NCBI GenBank assembly: GCA_029975295.1
Contig: JARKPK010000104.1
Span: 28,248-92,247 of the forward strand
DNA length: 64,000 nucleotides
From: Thermoguttaceae bacterium
Lineage (GTDB): Bacteria; Planctomycetota; Planctomycetia; Pirellulales; Thermoguttaceae
Direction: 5' to 3'
Shown: positions 20,263 to 28,771 of the stretch, in pieces
How the letters are laid out: the number at the start of each line of letters is the position of its first letter
How positions within the stretch are numbered: the stretch's first letter is position 1
Program-made: the position numbers and the translations under genes
Notes under the pieces: model-generated
The model's database searches: none
What the model was told of the DNA's origin: nothing
Seen by the model: the letters and a program-made list of their open reading frames with translations, nothing else

Positions 20263-21645
20263 CTAACCAACGGGGGTTTGAGACGGGGCCGCTTTCGCGC
20301 CAGGAGGCGGCTCGCCCGGCGGCAATTGGCTTTCGTCCATCAACCCCAATCGGACCTGTTCTTTCGGACAATACCAGAAGCATCGCCCGCACGACACGCA
20401 TCCGCGCCGATCGGGCTCGTACTCATCGCGGCGCGGCCTCATGCACAACGCAACCATCTTTACGCCGAACACCAGCCCCACCCAGCCTCCGAAGGCCGCC
20501 GACGCCCAGGCGAACCGCTGCCGCAGCCGCTCGGCGCCGGCATAGAGCGATTCGACGCTTTCGCCCGACGCCCGAAAACCCGTCGTCGCGTCGGTCGGCT
20601 CGATCCGTTGGCCGGCATCTTCGCGATAGATCCGCTCGGCCAACCGCACCTGCGGATGCAGCGACGACATGGCGTCGCGCAACTGCCACCCCACAGCCGC
20701 CCCCGCGCCCATCAACACCGGCAGCGCGGCCAGCGCCGCGAACAGCCGGCTCCGCGCGCGAACGCGTTCGGCTGCGTCGGGCGGGCCGGCCGGCGGTTCG
20801 ATCGCGTTGTACGGGCAAACGTCCGCGCACAGGCGACAGCGGATGCACTCCTTCGGCGGAATCCGCACGTGACGGTGCGACGCCCGCGAAAGAACCCCCA
20901 AGACCGCGCCCAACGGGCAAAGGAATCTGCAATACGGACGCGCCACGAACACCCCGATCAACAGCAACGATCCGCCGAAGACAAGCATCGGGAACGGGCC
21001 GCTGAAACGAAAGAACCCCACGAACGGATCGTAGCGGCAGATCAGCATCGCACCGCCCGCGGCGGCCACCGCCACCGCCCAGCCCAAATAAAGATAGGCC
21101 AGCAGTCCGAGGGAATGATCGAGCCAACGGGGCACGCGCATCGGCCGCAGCGCCGCCAGCTCTTGGATCGCGCCTAAGGGACAAACGGCCGCGCAAAACG
21201 TCCGCCCGAAAAACAACGTGGAAATCAGCGGCAGGGCGAAAAAGGCCGCCACCGACCAAGGCAGCAGGTAACTTGCATCGGCCAGCGCCAGAACCACGTT
21301 CTGAATCGCCCCGATGGAACAAACGCATCCCTGCCGCACGAAGCCGAACCACACCAGCGAGGCGATCGTCAGCCCCAGCAGCCACACCCGAGAGCGCCGC
21401 ACCAGCGCGGCGTACGAGGCTGCGGCAATCGCCGCGGCCAACAGGGCCACATCGATCGCTTCGCGCCACGGCCGGCCCGCGGGCGGGTGCTGCGTGTCGG
21501 GCACTTCGTAGCTGGTGAAGTCGGGCAGCGGAATCTCGGCGCCGCGCAGCTCGCCCCTGGGGCAAAGAGTCGTCCAGAAAATCACCGTCGCCGCCGCCAG
21601 GGCGGGCAAGCAACGATGCCAACGTTCAACCAACGTCATCCCCAT
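20263..21645 (-). CDS. NosR/NapH-type polytopic 4Fe-4S membrane protein
   Basis: A 460-residue inner-membrane electron carrier with about six or seven membrane segments. Cys motifs in order: GCVCSIGAIQN, the CxxxCP pairs FCAAVCPLGAIQEL and YCRFLCPLGAVLGV, a ferredoxin motif CIRCRLCADVCP, and a C-terminal CVSCGRCFWYCP. This is the C-terminal half layout of NosR; the periplasmic FMN-binding domain of NosR is missing. Proteins of this kind pass electrons between quinol or cytoplasmic donors and periplasmic acceptors. The start at 21645 (MGMTLVERWHRC) precedes the first membrane segment; the open frame extends to 21900 without a convincing start. The polyferredoxin gene ends 205 bases upstream. 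Confidence 0.88.
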   Translation of the reverse strand: MGMTLVERWHRCLPALAAATVIFWTTLCPRGELRGAEIPLPDFTSYEVPDTQHPPAGRPWREAIDVALLAAAIAAASYAALVRRSRVWLLGLTIASLVWFGFVRQGCVCSIGAIQNVVLALADASYLLPWSVAAFFALPLISTLFFGRTFCAAVCPLGAIQELAALRPMRVPRWLDHSLGLLAYLYLGWAVAVAAAGGAMLICRYDPFVGFFRFSGPFPMLVFGGSLLLIGVFVARPYCRFLCPLGAVLGVLSRASHRHVRIPPKECIRCRLCADVCPYNAIEPPAGPPDAAERVRARSRLFAALAALPVLMGAGAAVGWQLRDAMSSLHPQVRLAERIYREDAGQRIEPTDATTGFRASGESVESLYAGAERLRQRFAWASAAFGGWVGLVFGVKMVALCMRPRRDEYEPDRRGCVSCGRCFWYCPKEQVRLGLMDESQLPPGEPPPGAKAAPSQTPVG

Positions 21646-21850
21646 GCTCTTATCGTGCCGCAAGGCGGTTCGCCGGCCGAGCCGGAATCCCTTCTGTCTC
21701 CGCCGGCTCGCCCTTAGCAATGCCGCGCCGCTGATGCAGCCGCACCGGGCCGCGCATGCGGCGCAAAGCGGCACACCGTAGCGGAAAAAATGTTGCGTGT
21801 TGTCTGAGGATCCATATGGCCGCGGCGGAGATTCGTCCACCTCGCGGGGA

Positions 21851-22456
21851 TTAGCGACGCCGCTTCGCCGCCAGGGCCGCCTCGGCCTCGGCGCAAACAT
21901 GCGGCAGCAAATTCGGACTATCGGCGGGCACCCGACGGAAGGCTTGTTTCGGGCAGGCGACGGCGATGGCGCACTCGTTGCAATTCAGGCAGCGGTCGTG
22001 CCGCACCTGCAAATACATCGAGCCGTTCATCAACCGGCAACCGAGCACGCACTTGCCGCAACCAATGCACTTGTTCTCGTCGATCGTATATTCAAAGTAG
22101 CGCGTGCCCGCCTTCGCCTCGATGAACCGGCGAATGACGGCGTCCACCGGGCACAGGTGATTCTCGGCCCCGGTTTCCTTCTGATGCGGCGCCGTGGGGA
22201 AGTAGCCCGTGCATTCGTCGCAGTAGCCGCAGCGGGCGAAGCAATTCACGGCCTTGACGGCTGAGATGTCGAGCACGCAATGCGTCTGGCAGTTGCCGCA
22301 GGCCATGCAGGCGTCGGGATCGATTTGCCAAACCTCGCGCACGGCGCGGCCGCGCGCAAAGGCCCACGCCCCGGCGGCAACGCCCACCCCCAACGCGCCG
22401 GCGGCGCGAACCCCGGCAGCCACGAAACGGCGACGATCCCACGGTTGACGCGTCAT
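21851..22456 (-). CDS. Tat-exported polyferredoxin (up to four 4Fe-4S clusters)
   Basis: A 201-residue protein with a twin-arginine signal (DRRRFVAAGVRAAG) and then four Cys-rich segments: CMACGNCQTHC, CFARCGYCDEC with a distal CP, CIGCGKCVLGC, and CLNCNECAIAVACP. The arrangement recalls NapG/NrfC/DmsB-type periplasmic ferredoxins. Its ATG overlaps the stop of the preceding small gene by four bases (ATGA), which fixes the start and shows translational coupling; a longer in-frame reading from 22672 has no leader-like sequence. With the NosR/NapH-type neighbour it would receive or deliver electrons on the outer face of the cytoplasmic membrane. Confidence 0.9.
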   Translation of the reverse strand: MTRQPWDRRRFVAAGVRAAGALGVGVAAGAWAFARGRAVREVWQIDPDACMACGNCQTHCVLDISAVKAVNCFARCGYCDECTGYFPTAPHQKETGAENHLCPVDAVIRRFIEAKAGTRYFEYTIDENKCIGCGKCVLGCRLMNGSMYLQVRHDRCLNCNECAIAVACPKQAFRRVPADSPNLLPHVCAEAEAALAAKRRR

Positions 22457-22806
22457 CGATCCACCAAATCCCTCGATCGCAACGTCCGATCCGCCGCCCC
22501 CGGCAACGGCTTCTCCAAACGAGACAAGCGGCATCGGCTCTGCATCGAGCAATCGCTGCATGCCGTCGGCCCCAGGCAGCCCCATCGGGCCCATTGCCGC
22601 CGAGCCGTCACCATGCCGCCGCAAAGGACCAACGCACCCAACACAGCCCACCGCGACATGCCCCGCAGCCACGCGCGGCGATCGGCCCTGTCGTCAGGCA
22701 ACAGTTCCATCGGAATCTCCATGGAGATCGTTGAACCCGCTTCGCTTGCCGCCGGCGCCCTTGCGGCAAGTGGCAGTTCAACGGAATTGTCTTCGGGCCG
22801 TATCAT
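22453..22806 (-). CDS. small single-span membrane protein with four-cysteine cluster
   Basis: An unrecognised 117-residue protein. Its N-terminal 45 residues are hydrophilic and acidic, followed by one membrane segment (WAVLGALVLCGGMVTARR, about 52-69), then GCLGPTACSDCSMQSRC, four cysteines spaced C-x6-C-x2-C-x5-C, and a basic tail. Evidence that it is translated: the ATGA overlap with the polyferredoxin gene, GCGAGAA upstream of its ATG, and its position 82 bases after the NHL gene in a tight cluster. The cysteines could hold an iron-sulfur cluster or zinc, or form disulfides; this is inference. Confidence 0.7.
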   Translation of the reverse strand: MIRPEDNSVELPLAARAPAASEAGSTISMEIPMELLPDDRADRRAWLRGMSRWAVLGALVLCGGMVTARRQWARWGCLGPTACSDCSMQSRCRLSRLEKPLPGAADRTLRSRDLVDR

Positions 22807-22888
22807 GGCGTTCTCGCCGTTGCTTGCCTTATCAATCGATTCGAATGGTGCAGCAAATCCCTTCCTTCGTCGAACGCAGCGAATCCTT

Positions 22889-23881
22889 TCAGTTTAGCGT
22901 ATTTCGCCCGTTGCGTGCCACAAAAACGCGCACGCTTCGCAGCGCGGCATCGAGCACCAACACCCGTCCATCGGGGAGCACGGCCAAGTCCGCCGGGGTT
23001 TCGCCCAGGTGCTGCGGGCCGGCCACCACCGTCTCCAGCCGCCCTTGTCCGCTATACAGCTTCACCCGAGTCAACCCCTTCTCGGCCGTAACGAATCGTC
23101 CATCGGGCAAAGCCGCCAAGTCGGTGGGATTGCAGCACCCGCAGAAGCCGGCCAAGTCGGTGGAACCGCTGCCCCAAGACGATCGAAACTCGCCCTCGCG
23201 GGTGTAGGCCTCGACCCGCAACAGCCGGGGATTGACCACATAGAGCAGCCCATCGGCACCGATCGCAATATCGAAGTAATCGAGATTGGTGATCACAAAC
23301 CCGAGAATCTTACGCTCGGGATCGCGTCGCCCAACCGCCCCCTGAACCGTTCCATTCGGATCGAACCGCCAAACGACTCGATTGCTCGAGTCGGCCGCAA
23401 AGACATCCTCCTCGCCTACGGCCAGCGAGGTGAAATGGGCCTTCGCGTCGGGCGGGCTCCAAGCGGCCAGCAGTTTGCCTTCGGGCGAGCGCACTTCCAC
23501 CCGGTCGCGCAGCCCAACGTACAATCGATCGGGCTCGCTGTGCCGCTGGTCGGCCCAGGCCAGGCAATGCGGCTCGCCGTCAAGGGCGATCGGCGCCCCA
23601 GCGGGCTTTCCGTCGAACCCCAGGACAACAACCCGGTTGTCGCCGCCGACAAACACCCGCCCCTGCGGGTCAACGGCCAGGGAAGCCGGCTGCTGCAAGC
23701 CCGTCGGCCAACGTTCGGCCTCCGCATAGCCGATCAGGGCCTCGTCAATCGGAGGTATCGGTTCGACGGTTCGCCCCTCGCCCCAGGGATCGGTGCGAAA
23801 GACCGCCCAAGCCGCAACGAACACCGCCACCCCCACGGCCAACAGCGCCGCCCAAGAGAACGAAGGTCGAGATTCAGACAT
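22889..23881 (-). CDS. membrane-anchored NHL-repeat protein with CGCC motif
   Basis: A 330-residue protein with one N-terminal membrane anchor (SWAALLAVGVAVFVAAWAVF) and an NHL-type propeller: LQQPASLAVDPQGRVFVGGD, FDIAIGADGLLYVVNP and LAVLPDGRVLVLDAALRSV are repeat cores. In the later blades LAGFCGCCNPTDLAALPDGR (about residue 245) places three cysteines in four positions, which suggests a metal or cluster site or disulfides. The propeller should face outward. It sits between a PQQ-like propeller gene (78 bases upstream) and the small Cys protein gene, so a role in the redox complex is likely but not shown. Confidence 0.85.
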   Translation of the reverse strand: MSESRPSFSWAALLAVGVAVFVAAWAVFRTDPWGEGRTVEPIPPIDEALIGYAEAERWPTGLQQPASLAVDPQGRVFVGGDNRVVVLGFDGKPAGAPIALDGEPHCLAWADQRHSEPDRLYVGLRDRVEVRSPEGKLLAAWSPPDAKAHFTSLAVGEEDVFAADSSNRVVWRFDPNGTVQGAVGRRDPERKILGFVITNLDYFDIAIGADGLLYVVNPRLLRVEAYTREGEFRSSWGSGSTDLAGFCGCCNPTDLAALPDGRFVTAEKGLTRVKLYSGQGRLETVVAGPQHLGETPADLAVLPDGRVLVLDAALRSVRVFVARNGRNTLN

Positions 23882-23959
23882 CCTGACTACTCCCTCCTCT
23901 GCTGCGCCGCCGAAAAAAGGCCGTGCCGGCCTGCCGGGGTCGGCGATGGGCCGCCCCCA

Positions 23960-25381
23960 TCACTCGCCGCCGATCCGAACGCACTGCATTCGCGTGAAAT
24001 CGCGGACGATCAGCCGATCGCCCGCCAACGCCATCGGCCCCCAGGCATCGACTCCGTCTTCGAACAATTCGGCCTGAGCCAACGGCTGATACGGGCCGGC
24101 CGGATCCGCCGGCGTAAGCGTCAACCTTCCCCGATCGTTCAGCGCCAACAGCAGTCCGTCGGCGATCAGGTAGGGCGCCGCGCCGAACTTTTCGCGTCCG
24201 CTGTTCCACCGCTCGTTGCCGTCGGCATCGAGGCAAACCAACCGTTTGTCGAACTGCCGAACGCCGAAGAGATGGCCCTGAAAGAACACGGGCGTTTGTT
24301 GTTCCGAGCTGAACTGCCTCGGCTTCAACTGGAACAGCGTTTCGCAAACGTAGCGTTCGCCTTGCCGCCCGAAACGCAACATCATCGCCCCCGAATCGTA
24401 CCCGCCCGAACAAAACACCCGTCCGTCGCCCAACGGCACCGGCGAGGCGCAGGCGGCCGTGGGCACCCGCCAAGCATTTGTCTGACAAAGCAGTTCGCCG
24501 CTGTCGGCCGCCACCAGCGCCACGCCGCCCGAGGCCGAGTACACGTACGACCGCCGGCCCTCGATCTCGGTGATGACGACCGACGTGTGCGTCGAGAGCC
24601 AGCGCTGCGGGTTTTCGCTCTTCCAGCGGACGGCCCCGGTTCGCGGATCGACGGCCAGCAGCAACGACGGTCCGCCCGGCGCCAGAATCAACTGGTCCAA
24701 CTTATCGTCGTACAGCGGACACTGCCCCGCATACCAATCCGGAACGGTCGCCCCGTGGTCGGCCACAAGATCGATGATCCATCGGGCGCGGCCGGTGGCC
24801 GCTTCCCACGCCACAACGTGATACTTCGGTCCGAAGGAAATCACCAAGTCGCCAACCACCGCCGGCACGGTGCGGGTGATCCCGTGGTTCGGGGAGACAT
24901 CGACCGCATAGCTGTTTCGCCAAATCTCGCGCCCGTCGTCAAGCGACAAGCAGCGCATGACGTCGGCCTTGCGTTGCACATCGTAGTCGAGGAAGAACAC
25001 ACGGCCTTGGGCCACTGCCGGCGCGGCGTAGCCCTCGGCCACCGGCGTCTGCCAAAGCAACTCGGGGCGGCCCTGGCGCCATCGGCGCGCAATCGCCGCC
25101 GACGGCACAATTCCATCGCGATGCGGTCCGCGGAACCAGGGCCAAACGCCCGGCGATTCGCCTGCCTTTCCCGGACCGAAAAGCGGCTCGCCCGGCGCCG
25201 GTCGGACCACGTCGGCCGAAAGCGACTCGAGCGACGGCGCGCCATCGAGGCCGGGAACGCGGGCTTCGACCGGAACGAGCGGGCCCACTTGGAGCCAAGC
25301 GACGATCGCGGCCACGCCGGCCGCAGCGCAGCACGACGGCAAGATCACGCTCAGGCAAAACATTCTCGGGGAACCGCGCAT
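23960..25381 (-). CDS. PQQ-like beta-propeller protein, first gene of redox cluster
   Basis: A 473-residue extracytoplasmic protein anchored by an N-terminal hydrophobic segment (MFCLSVILPSCCAAAGVAAI). The propeller begins at WPWFRGPHRDGIVPSAAIA, the usual opening of planctomycete PQQ-like repeat proteins, and has blades ending in patterns such as LSLDDGREIWRN, VAWEAATGRARW, LAVDPRTGAVRWKS and VCLDADGNERW. The start at 25381 has a strong GGAAGGA Shine-Dalgarno; the frame is open 25 codons further without a better signal. No PQQ-ligand set could be recognised. It leads the cluster, so its upstream region (25382-25675) should hold the promoter. Confidence 0.87.
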   Translation of the reverse strand: MRGSPRMFCLSVILPSCCAAAGVAAIVAWLQVGPLVPVEARVPGLDGAPSLESLSADVVRPAPGEPLFGPGKAGESPGVWPWFRGPHRDGIVPSAAIARRWRQGRPELLWQTPVAEGYAAPAVAQGRVFFLDYDVQRKADVMRCLSLDDGREIWRNSYAVDVSPNHGITRTVPAVVGDLVISFGPKYHVVAWEAATGRARWIIDLVADHGATVPDWYAGQCPLYDDKLDQLILAPGGPSLLLAVDPRTGAVRWKSENPQRWLSTHTSVVITEIEGRRSYVYSASGGVALVAADSGELLCQTNAWRVPTAACASPVPLGDGRVFCSGGYDSGAMMLRFGRQGERYVCETLFQLKPRQFSSEQQTPVFFQGHLFGVRQFDKRLVCLDADGNERWNSGREKFGAAPYLIADGLLLALNDRGRLTLTPADPAGPYQPLAQAELFEDGVDAWGPMALAGDRLIVRDFTRMQCVRIGGE

Positions 25382-25469
25382 CAATCCTTCCTTTTGCCCT
25401 CGAACAGGCCGCGGAACAAGCCCCAGCAGCGGCTCGTCGCTGGCCGCGGCGCGCATAGCAACGCGGCCG

Positions 25470-25485
25470 CTAAATCAGTCTAAAT
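25470..25485 (-). repeat. ATTTAG direct repeat one helical turn apart, upstream of redox cluster
   Basis: On the minus strand ATTTAG-ACTG-ATTTAG (+ strand CTAAAT at 25470-25475 and 25480-25485). The 10-base period and AT-richness inside GC-rich DNA, about 90 bases before the first gene, make it a candidate operator or -10 region. Function is inference. Confidence 0.35.
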
Positions 25486-25539
25486 GAAACCGCCGGAAAC
25501 CGGAAGCAACGCCGACGTTCTTCACGGTGTATCGGGCGC

Positions 25540-25590
25540 GCCTGCAAGGCGCATCGGTTGTGCCTGCAAGGCGACGCGGGCCTGCAAGCG
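25540..25590. repeat. three copies of a GCCTGCAAG element
   Basis: GCCTGCAAGGC at 25540-25550 and 25562-25572, and GCCTGCAAGCG at 25580-25590. The first two are self-complementary (GCCT-GCA-AGGC). They lie between the end of the TPR gene and the start of the redox cluster. They may be a regulator site array or short repeats of no function. Confidence 0.4.
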
Positions 25591-25675
25591 CGTAGGGCCC
25601 CCGACGCTCTGCGCCGGGGCGGGCCCGGCCGGCGTGAGAGTGCCCCGACCAGAGCCCGAGCATGCGCCCGCCCGT

Positions 25676-28600
25676 TCACCGTCCGGGTGACGCCGACGAC
25701 AGCTTGGCCAACGCCTCTTTGGCCTCGGCTGCCACGGGGCTTTGGGGATAGTTCTTCAACAGCCGCTCGAAAAGGGCGGCCGCTTCGGTCGGGGCGTCGA
25801 GCAATATCTGGCACTTGCCCGCCTGAAGCAGGGCGGCCGCGCGCCAATCGGGGAAATCGTAAAGAATCTCCAAACGCAGGTATTCGCGGAGCGCGGCCTC
25901 GTAGTTCTTCTGATGGAAGTGCGTCTCGGCGATCCACCATTGGGCTTTGGCCGCGGTTTCCGTTTTCGCCCCGCGCGGAGCGGCCGTAACGCGGGCGAAT
26001 GCGGCGCGCGCGTCGTCGAGCTGCGCCTGAGCGTGCAAGCAGCGCCCGATGATGAAGTCGGCTTCGTGCTGAAGCTCGAACTCCGGGTAATCTTTCGCCA
26101 CCGATTCGGCCATGGCCCGCGCTTCGGCCCATCGGCCGCGTTGGGCGAGGATTTGCGCCCGGCGCAACGGAACCATGGCGAACCAGGCTTCCGACTTTTT
26201 GTCCGTCCGCGAGGCCAGCGAGGCCAGCACCCGCTCTGCCTGGTCGAGCTGGTCTTGCCGGAAGTGCGATTCGGCCCACCAAAACTCGACCCACAGCCGG
26301 TCGTCGCCTTCGAGCCGCTGTGCCAACGATTCAAAGATCGCCTGCGCCGCCGGCCAGTCGGCCTCGGCCACCGCCACCTGGCCGCGCAGCAGGTCGGCCG
26401 CGTTGCGCAGCTTCTCTTCCGGCCGGGCGTCGGCAAGCTCCTGGAGCAATTTCTTGGCCCGGGCATGATCGCGCCCTTCCGCCGCGCGCTGCGCCAGCCG
26501 ATAGCGCACATCGTTGATCAGCGGGCTATTGGAATGTTCCTTGCGAAGCCGCTCGAACAACTGATCGGCGTCGGCCGGACGCTTCAGCTCGCGCAGCGCC
26601 CAGGCCCAGTGATAAAGCACCCGATCCATCTGTCCGTATTTCGGATAGAGCGTGGCCAGCTTCTCGTAAAGTTCCACGGCCTGCACATCTTGATCGAGCC
26701 GGTCGCGGAGGCGGGCGGCGCTATACAGGGCGTCGGCGTGCTGCGGCGAGTCGGGATACTTTTCCACCACGGCGTCGTACATCGCCAAGGCCGCGTCCAG
26801 CCGGTCGAGTTCCTGCAAGGCGTAGCCCCGCATCAATGCCGCCTCGGCCGCCACGGCAGCCGCCGGGGGAGGATCGAGCCGAAGAATCTGGTCGAAGGCT
26901 TGCTCCGCCTCGGCATAGCGGCCGGCCTTGAATTGGCTCCACGCCAAGCCGGAAAGCACTCGGCTTCGCGCTTCGTCCGCGCCGACCAACGGCGGCGCCG
27001 CCGCGCCGCTTTCGGGCACCTTGCGTCCCGAGTCGCGCAACCGCGCAAAAAGTTGCGCCGAGAACTCCGTGTCGCGCGCCGCGTAGGCGGCCTCGGCCAA
27101 TTGTTCGAGCACCGCGGGCAGCAGCGGGTGTTCGGCAAAATCGGCTGTCAGCCGCCCGTATAGCTGTTTCGCACGATCGATCCGTCCGGTCCTTGCCAGC
27201 GCCACCGCCAAGCCGCCCAACGCCTTCAGGGCCGCATCACCCTTCGGATCGGTCGTCAGAAAGGCCTCCAACGGCGCCGCGGCGTCGGCATAACGCCCCA
27301 AGGCCACAAGCAGCGCGCCCTGCAACAACTGAGCGTCGGCCTTCAACCGCCCTTGGGCCGAAACCGCCAACGGGGCGACCCAACGCAAGGCCTCCTCGCG
27401 GCGTTCCAGCCCATCGAGGGCAACTGCGTATAGATACCGATCTTCCTCGGCCGCCTCCGCGCCGACGACCAACGGCCGAAGCTGGCCTTCAGCCGCCTCA
27501 AACTGTTTTCGCGCCAAAAGCGATTTGGCGCGCCATCGCGCCGCGCTGCCGGCCAACTCGCTCTCGGGACATTGCCGTTGAAAATCGGCGAACAACGCAT
27601 CGGCCGCTTGGTGCCGCTCGGCCTCGACCGCCGCGCGGAGCAGTCCCAGCAACGCCGCGTCGAACCAGCGCCCGCCCTGTGGGCCGCGCCGAACGATCGG
27701 CTCGAAGTGCTTTTCCGCCTCAACCGTGCGCCCCAGCCGCAACAGAACGTCGCCGGTTTGAACCCGGGCCTCGTCGGCCAGCGGACTGTTGGCCTGCTCG
27801 GCGGCGGCAGCAACCACGGCCAGCCGTTCCGCGGCGCGCGGCAAGTCGTTTTCCTCGCGGTGCGTCATCGCAGCCCAATAACGGGCCTCCAGCCCGACAA
27901 CCGGATCGTCGCCCAACGACTCGAACAGCCGGCGGGCCTCGCCAAATTGCCGCGACTTATACAGCGCCCAACCGCGGCCCAACAGGGCGCGGGCGCGCAA
28001 TGGACTTTCGGGCCAACGCGACGCAAACGCCCCCAGCGCCTCGGCGGCCTGCTCGTACCGGCCCGCGCCGTAGTGCATCGCCCCCAGATGGAACTGCGCA
28101 TCGTCGGCCAAGGGGCTGTTGGCCTTGCCCGCCAGAGCCGCCAAGTACCGTTCGGCCTCTTCCCAGCGCCCCAGCGCCCCGAGCGCCCGGCCCAACCCCA
28201 GGCGGCATTCGTCTTGCATTGGGCCATCGGGAAACTGCCGAAGCGCCTGTTCGAATCGAGCGACAGCCGCGGCCGGATCGCCGCGGGCCAGCGCCGTTTC
28301 GCCCAGATAGGGCAAGGCGTAGGCAGCGTAATGATCATCGGGATAGAGCTTGCAAAACTGTTCGAGCTGCTGCGTCGCCCGACCCAAATCGCCCGCCAAG
28401 AACGCGATCTCGCCCGATCGAAAGGCGGCCGCCGCAACGTACCGCCCGTGCGGATCATCTTTGAGGTATTGCTCGAAGAGCGGGCCGGCCTGCTCTAATC
28501 GGCCCAGTTGCACGAGGCTTTCCGCCCAAAGGAAGCGCGCTTGATGGCGGCGATCGTCGGTGGGATGCCTGGCGATGAACTCCGACAGCGCCTCACCGGC

Positions 28601-28771
28601 CAGTTTCCACCGCTGTTGCGCATAGTGGCCGGTCGCCACGGCGAAGTCGTCATCGGCCGCATCCGCCCAGCCCCAACGCCCGACGAGAACCGAACTGGCC
28701 AACACCGACAGCAGCAAGATCGCACGCATGGCAACAACACCCGATCGACGACACAACTTCGCCAACGGCAT
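25676..28771 (-). CDS. large secreted tetratricopeptide-repeat protein
   Basis: A protein of about 1031 residues made almost wholly of TPR-type helical pairs after a signal peptide (core AILLLSVLASSVLVGRWGW). Repeated units have the pattern of a gate position, alanines and a proline at the unit end, for example ALSEFIARHPTDDRRHQARF, YEKLATLYPKYGQMDRVLYH and FERLLKNYPQSPVAAEAKEA. This is the YbgF/BamD-like outer-compartment TPR style. It probably acts as a protein scaffold in the periplasm. Starts at 28771 (MPLAKLCRRSG) and 28729 (MRAILLLSVL) both precede the leader; 28771 is preceded by a purine-rich GGGAAGGG that is unusually close. No enzymatic domain is visible. Confidence 0.85.
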   Translation of the reverse strand: MPLAKLCRRSGVVAMRAILLLSVLASSVLVGRWGWADAADDDFAVATGHYAQQRWKLAGEALSEFIARHPTDDRRHQARFLWAESLVQLGRLEQAGPLFEQYLKDDPHGRYVAAAAFRSGEIAFLAGDLGRATQQLEQFCKLYPDDHYAAYALPYLGETALARGDPAAAVARFEQALRQFPDGPMQDECRLGLGRALGALGRWEEAERYLAALAGKANSPLADDAQFHLGAMHYGAGRYEQAAEALGAFASRWPESPLRARALLGRGWALYKSRQFGEARRLFESLGDDPVVGLEARYWAAMTHREENDLPRAAERLAVVAAAAEQANSPLADEARVQTGDVLLRLGRTVEAEKHFEPIVRRGPQGGRWFDAALLGLLRAAVEAERHQAADALFADFQRQCPESELAGSAARWRAKSLLARKQFEAAEGQLRPLVVGAEAAEEDRYLYAVALDGLERREEALRWVAPLAVSAQGRLKADAQLLQGALLVALGRYADAAAPLEAFLTTDPKGDAALKALGGLAVALARTGRIDRAKQLYGRLTADFAEHPLLPAVLEQLAEAAYAARDTEFSAQLFARLRDSGRKVPESGAAAPPLVGADEARSRVLSGLAWSQFKAGRYAEAEQAFDQILRLDPPPAAAVAAEAALMRGYALQELDRLDAALAMYDAVVEKYPDSPQHADALYSAARLRDRLDQDVQAVELYEKLATLYPKYGQMDRVLYHWAWALRELKRPADADQLFERLRKEHSNSPLINDVRYRLAQRAAEGRDHARAKKLLQELADARPEEKLRNAADLLRGQVAVAEADWPAAQAIFESLAQRLEGDDRLWVEFWWAESHFRQDQLDQAERVLASLASRTDKKSEAWFAMVPLRRAQILAQRGRWAEARAMAESVAKDYPEFELQHEADFIIGRCLHAQAQLDDARAAFARVTAAPRGAKTETAAKAQWWIAETHFHQKNYEAALREYLRLEILYDFPDWRAAALLQAGKCQILLDAPTEAAALFERLLKNYPQSPVAAEAKEALAKLSSASPGR

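Noticed and set aside
18242..25381. Rnf complex
   Set aside because: No RnfC/D/G/E/A/B subunit resemblance; the only shared feature is the general presence of membrane iron-sulfur proteins.
23009..25483. 824-codon + strand frame opposite the NHL and PQQ-like genes
   Set aside because: Antisense shadow; the minus-strand genes have motifs, leaders and Shine-Dalgarno sites.
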